Source: CAXQRU01 sp964226685
GTDB lineage: Bacteria > Pseudomonadota > Gammaproteobacteria > Pseudomonadales > Cellvibrionaceae
Direction: 5' to 3'
Length of the DNA: 24,040 bases
Assembly (NCBI GenBank): GCA_964226685.1
Contig: CAXQRU010000120.1
Coordinates: forward strand, 1 to 24,040
The notes beneath the pieces are model-generated. The model saw only the letters and a program-made list of their open reading frames with translations, was not told the DNA's origin and did not search any database. Both the position numbers and the translations under genes were made by a program. Position 1 is the first letter of the stretch. Every line of letters begins with the position of its first letter. Positions 21,697-24,040 of this stretch are shown one piece after another.

Positions 21697-23016
21697 ATGG
21701 CAAATTCAAACAAACATTCAAACCTAGAAGTACTATGGCGCTCGATAGAAAAGGCCGGCAGTATCGATGCGTATGTCCAACAACAGCTTAAAGCCCAAGG
21801 CTTTCTCGTGGACAGGCGCCCCACCGACTCCATGTCAAAACGCGAGCTAAATACGTATAAGCAGCAGCTCAAACAGGAAGCCGCCGAGAAAAAACAACTC
21901 AAAGCCGATGCCTGGGCAGCCTATAAAGCCAATCATATCGTTCACCTTGGGGATAATATTTACTGGAACGATCATCACGATTGGGATAAGTGGGACATTG
22001 AAAAAGCCGAGGAGCGCGCAGCTGAAAATGAACTGCCGCCACTGGATTGCCCAAAACAATTAGCGGAACTATTGGATATTAGCATTCCTCAATTACGCTG
22101 GCTGGCCTTCCATCGAGATATGGCGGCCAGCATTCACTACAACCGCTTTACCATAGCCAAACGCGATGGCAGTGCTCGTGAAATTTGGGCGCCGCAACCT
22201 ATTTTAAAGTCAGTGCAACGAAAAATTTCCAGAGCTATTATTGAAAATTTAATGGTTCATGGGGCTAGCCATGGCTTTTTAGCCGGAAGATCCATCTTAA
22301 CGAATGCCGAGCAACATACCGACGCCAAAATTGTTCTAAAAGTGGATTTAAAAAACTTTTTCCCAACGATCACACTCCCCAGAGTCAAAGGCTTGTTCCG
22401 CAAAGCGGGGTACCGTGAGCGCATTGCCACACTGCTGGCTCTTCTGTGCACTGAAGCACCGAGAAAACTGATCGAACACGAGGGCAAGCCCTATTATATA
22501 TCGCTCGGCAACCGCTGCTTACCGCAGGGAGCACCGACCAGCCCGGCCATTACCAATGCACTGTGTATGAAACTGGATCAACGCCTAGCGGGCGCTGCCG
22601 CCAAATACGGCTGGCGCTACACACGCTACGCCGACGATCTCACTTTCAGCTTAGCCAACAACACTAAGCTTCCCAAAAATAGCCGAGGGGATAATCTAGG
22701 GACATTACTCTTTTTAATTAAAAAAATCGTTGAAGACGAAGGCTTTACCGTTAACGATAAAAAAACTCGCATTGCTCGCACCGGCAGCCGTCAACAAGTC
22801 ACTGGTCTTGTCGTTAATGAAAAAACGGGGCCAAGAGTGCCGCGAGCAACAAAGCGCGCTTTGCGAGCGGCCATTCATAACCTAAAACAAGGCAAGCCTT
22901 TAAAGGAGGGAGAAACCGTTGCCACTCTGCAAGGTCATGCCGCCTTTATTTATATGACCGAGCCTGAGCTTGGAGCGAAATTATTAGGCGAGCTAGCGCC
23001 ATTTGTTACTCACTAG
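21697..23016 (+). CDS. Retron reverse transcriptase (type XIII-like)
   Basis: 439-residue RT that would copy the msd part of the ncRNA into 2',5'-branched msDNA. Polymerase motifs: KVDLKNFFPTI (Asp217), LPQGAPTSP (about 276-284) and the YADD box (311-314, Asp313-Asp314), so all three catalytic Asp are present. Retron-specific marks: NAEQH (203-207), the NAxxH motif in region X, and QQVTG (VTG 368-370) in region Y. A long N-terminal extension of about 115 residues precedes the usual retron start (LAELLDISIPQLRWLAF); it carries a Lys/Gln/Glu-rich probable coiled coil at about 45-75 and a Trp/Asp/His-rich stretch at 89-103. Only 2 bases separate it from the WH-SWIM gene, so no ncRNA fits in front of it. 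Last gene of the operon. Confidence 0.95.
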   Translation: MANSNKHSNLEVLWRSIEKAGSIDAYVQQQLKAQGFLVDRRPTDSMSKRELNTYKQQLKQEAAEKKQLKADAWAAYKANHIVHLGDNIYWNDHHDWDKWDIEKAEERAAENELPPLDCPKQLAELLDISIPQLRWLAFHRDMAASIHYNRFTIAKRDGSAREIWAPQPILKSVQRKISRAIIENLMVHGASHGFLAGRSILTNAEQHTDAKIVLKVDLKNFFPTITLPRVKGLFRKAGYRERIATLLALLCTEAPRKLIEHEGKPYYISLGNRCLPQGAPTSPAITNALCMKLDQRLAGAAAKYGWRYTRYADDLTFSLANNTKLPKNSRGDNLGTLLFLIKKIVEDEGFTVNDKKTRIARTGSRQQVTGLVVNEKTGPRVPRATKRALRAAIHNLKQGKPLKEGETVATLQGHAAFIYMTEPELGAKLLGELAPFVTH

Positions 23017-23025
23017 CAAGGTATT

Positions 23026-23056
23026 TAAAAAGTGCGCCTACCAAGGCGCATCCATT
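23026..23056. terminator. Bidirectional terminator between the RT gene and the zinc-ribbon pair
   Basis: TGCGCCT (23033-23039) and AGGCGCA (23044-23050) form a perfect 7-bp stem with loop ACCA. Read leftward, it is followed by CTTTTTAAAT, a good T-run for the minus-strand gene ending at 23057; read rightward, TCCATTTT follows, which can serve the retron operon. Confidence 0.7.
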
Positions 23057-23503
23057 TTAAATGGAATGTGATTGCCATTGAAACCACGGGACATGACCGC
23101 CATGAGTTTCCGTTACAAAAAAACTCCCCCCACAGTATTGACATTCAACTTCATAACAAACCTCATAACGCTCATTGTTACTTGAGCTTGATAGAATCCT
23201 AATATGATTCCTCTTAGCTTCAGCCACTGGCCCTAAAAGGGGTGCATTTTTATAAATGAAACAACGACAACCACCTTTAGCCATATGCATGATATAGCTC
23301 ATAGCCAAATTAAAATGGTTGGCGTTGCTGTAAAACATCCCGCCAAGATCAACTTTATTTACAGCTTTTTTGAATTCATCCACATGGGGAGCTAATTTTG
23401 TTATTATGCTTTGATCAGTGCAGCCTAAGATATCCCAAACCGCACCAAGTATTTCATGCCTGTCACAACTTGTTATTTTTTGACTAATTTTTTCTAAATC
23501 CAT
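23057..23503 (-). CDS. Hypothetical cysteine-rich protein, possible zinc binder
   Basis: 148 residues, soluble, not recognised. The N-terminal half is helical (LEKISQKI...ILGAVWDILG). The C-terminal half has a GGCRCFIY pair (CxC) and, about 40 residues later, a VECQYCGG pair (CxxC), then HGGHVPWFQW. Two Cys pairs with that spacing suggest a zinc-stabilised beta fold, and the final aromatic stretch may be a ligand surface. It is downstream of, and about 40 bases from, a zinc-ribbon gene on the same strand, so they may be co-transcribed. No obvious Shine-Dalgarno sequence precedes the ATG at 23503. It ends at the shared terminator after the retron operon. Confidence 0.6.
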   Translation of the reverse strand: MDLEKISQKITSCDRHEILGAVWDILGCTDQSIITKLAPHVDEFKKAVNKVDLGGMFYSNANHFNLAMSYIMHMAKGGCRCFIYKNAPLLGPVAEAKRNHIRILSSSSNNERYEVCYEVECQYCGGSFFVTETHGGHVPWFQWQSHSI

Positions 23504-23543
23504 TGATGGCTTATACTCATTTAATTTTGTTGATGAAGCTCAG

Positions 23544-23936
23544 CTAAACCATCTTATGGCATCTCTTTTTTGGAAACACTGTCGGGCAGGTCTTCCTCGC
23601 CTTTTCTTTACGAATATTTTCCTTCTTGCGACAACTGCGGCATCTGACTGCAGTGGAGTCAATTGAACCTTTAGCTATTTCATACCACCATTTCTGTTGC
23701 CTTGCAGTCCATAGCTCATTGCTTCCGCAATCTTTACAGGTAAATGGCACATCGACATAAAACAGTGGCATTTGAGTGTATGCGGCTCGGGGGTTATGCT
23801 GTAATGCTTCAATATTTGCCATAACAGCATCAGCAGGCTTGCAGCTTAAATCAAAGCGATTCACCTCTTTATGAGATGCAGCCTTCTGCTTTCTGAGCTT
23901 CTTAATTTCCGCTCTTCTCTGCTTTCCGCTTTTCAT
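23544..23936 (-). CDS. Small zinc-ribbon-domain protein
   Basis: 130 residues. A zinc ribbon is explicit in the middle: FTCKDCGSNELWTARQQKWW, then VRCRSCRKKE, giving CxxC...CxxC with the ELWTARQQKWWYE linker typical of the 'probable zinc-ribbon domain' family (zf-trcl type). The N-terminus is strongly basic (KSGKQRRAEIKKLRKQK) and the C-terminus is also Lys/Arg-rich, so nucleic-acid binding is plausible but not shown. AAGG lies 6 bases before the ATG at 23936. It faces away from the window end and is followed by another Cys-rich gene on the same strand. The remaining 104 bases to the window end hold no feature I can support. Confidence 0.7.
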   Translation of the reverse strand: MKSGKQRRAEIKKLRKQKAASHKEVNRFDLSCKPADAVMANIEALQHNPRAAYTQMPLFYVDVPFTCKDCGSNELWTARQQKWWYEIAKGSIDSTAVRCRSCRKKENIRKEKARKTCPTVFPKKRCHKMV

Positions 23937-24040
23937 TGGAACCCTTCACTACACGAACGAATTAAGAAAACATCAACAATCACAAGAGCTGAAAACGTAT
24001 TTCACTTCACAAGCCTCAATGACTTACCGTCGTATATATA

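Noticed and set aside
21692..21697. Retron ncRNA directly in front of the RT gene
   Set aside because: Only 2 bases separate the stop of the WH-SWIM gene from the RT start, so no msr-msd can fit.

Overview
The window looks like gammaproteobacterial DNA, probably from a marine or aquatic species (inference from moderate GC, SD-led ATG starts, good sigma70-type -35/-10 elements and protein flavour; no rRNA, tRNA or housekeeping marker fixes the taxon). It is an accessory 'defence island' in a background of small, poorly known chromosomal genes. No integrase, transposase, tRNA attachment site or CRISPR array was seen.

Left part (1-4200): the 3' end of an unidentified gene and an out-of-phase neighbour; a convergent periplasmic Cache-type sensor protein (581-1150, minus); then a rightward group, 1435-4044, driven by a near-consensus promoter, coding for an unrecognised 368-residue protein, a secreted probable beta-sandwich protein and a gamma-glutamylcyclotransferase-fold protein.

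First defence module (4201-8291): a small XRE-like regulator (minus) diverges from an AAA+ ATPase and a subtilisin-family (S8) protease. The ATPase/protease pair matches the IetA-IetS anti-phage (originally toxin-antitoxin-like) system. Two TGCA-type operator-like sites, 22 bp apart, lie between the divergent genes and suggest that the regulator controls the module. After it come a decayed small gene, a class I glutamine amidotransferase and a GIN/DUF2807-like protein closed by a good hairpin terminator.

Second defence module (about 10020-23060): a complete retron, best matched to type XIII (reverse transcriptase + ARM/HEAT protein + winged-helix-SWIM protein). A highly structured non-coding RNA (10128-10380) has pairing a1/a2 ends, a likely branching G, two msr hairpins and a long msd hairpin. 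It lies upstream of a tightly packed four-gene operon: BRCT-bearing HEAT-like protein (1046 aa), giant WD40-HEAT protein (2083 aa), WH-SWIM protein (612 aa) and retron reverse transcriptase (439 aa). The ncRNA and RT genes are therefore more than 11 kb apart. A strong GC-rich hairpin between the ncRNA and the first gene could act as an attenuator, giving abundant ncRNA and little operon mRNA. The msd stem is a perfect 22-bp inverted repeat whose arms are themselves palindromic, which is the most striking DNA structure in the window. Inference: the RT makes msDNA from the ncRNA, the giant repeat proteins and the WH-SWIM protein form the sensing/effector complex, and the BRCT protein may be an extra DNA- or partner-binding subunit.

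Right end (23057-23936, minus): two small cysteine-rich proteins, one with a CxxC...CxxC zinc ribbon, convergent with the retron operon across a bidirectional terminator.
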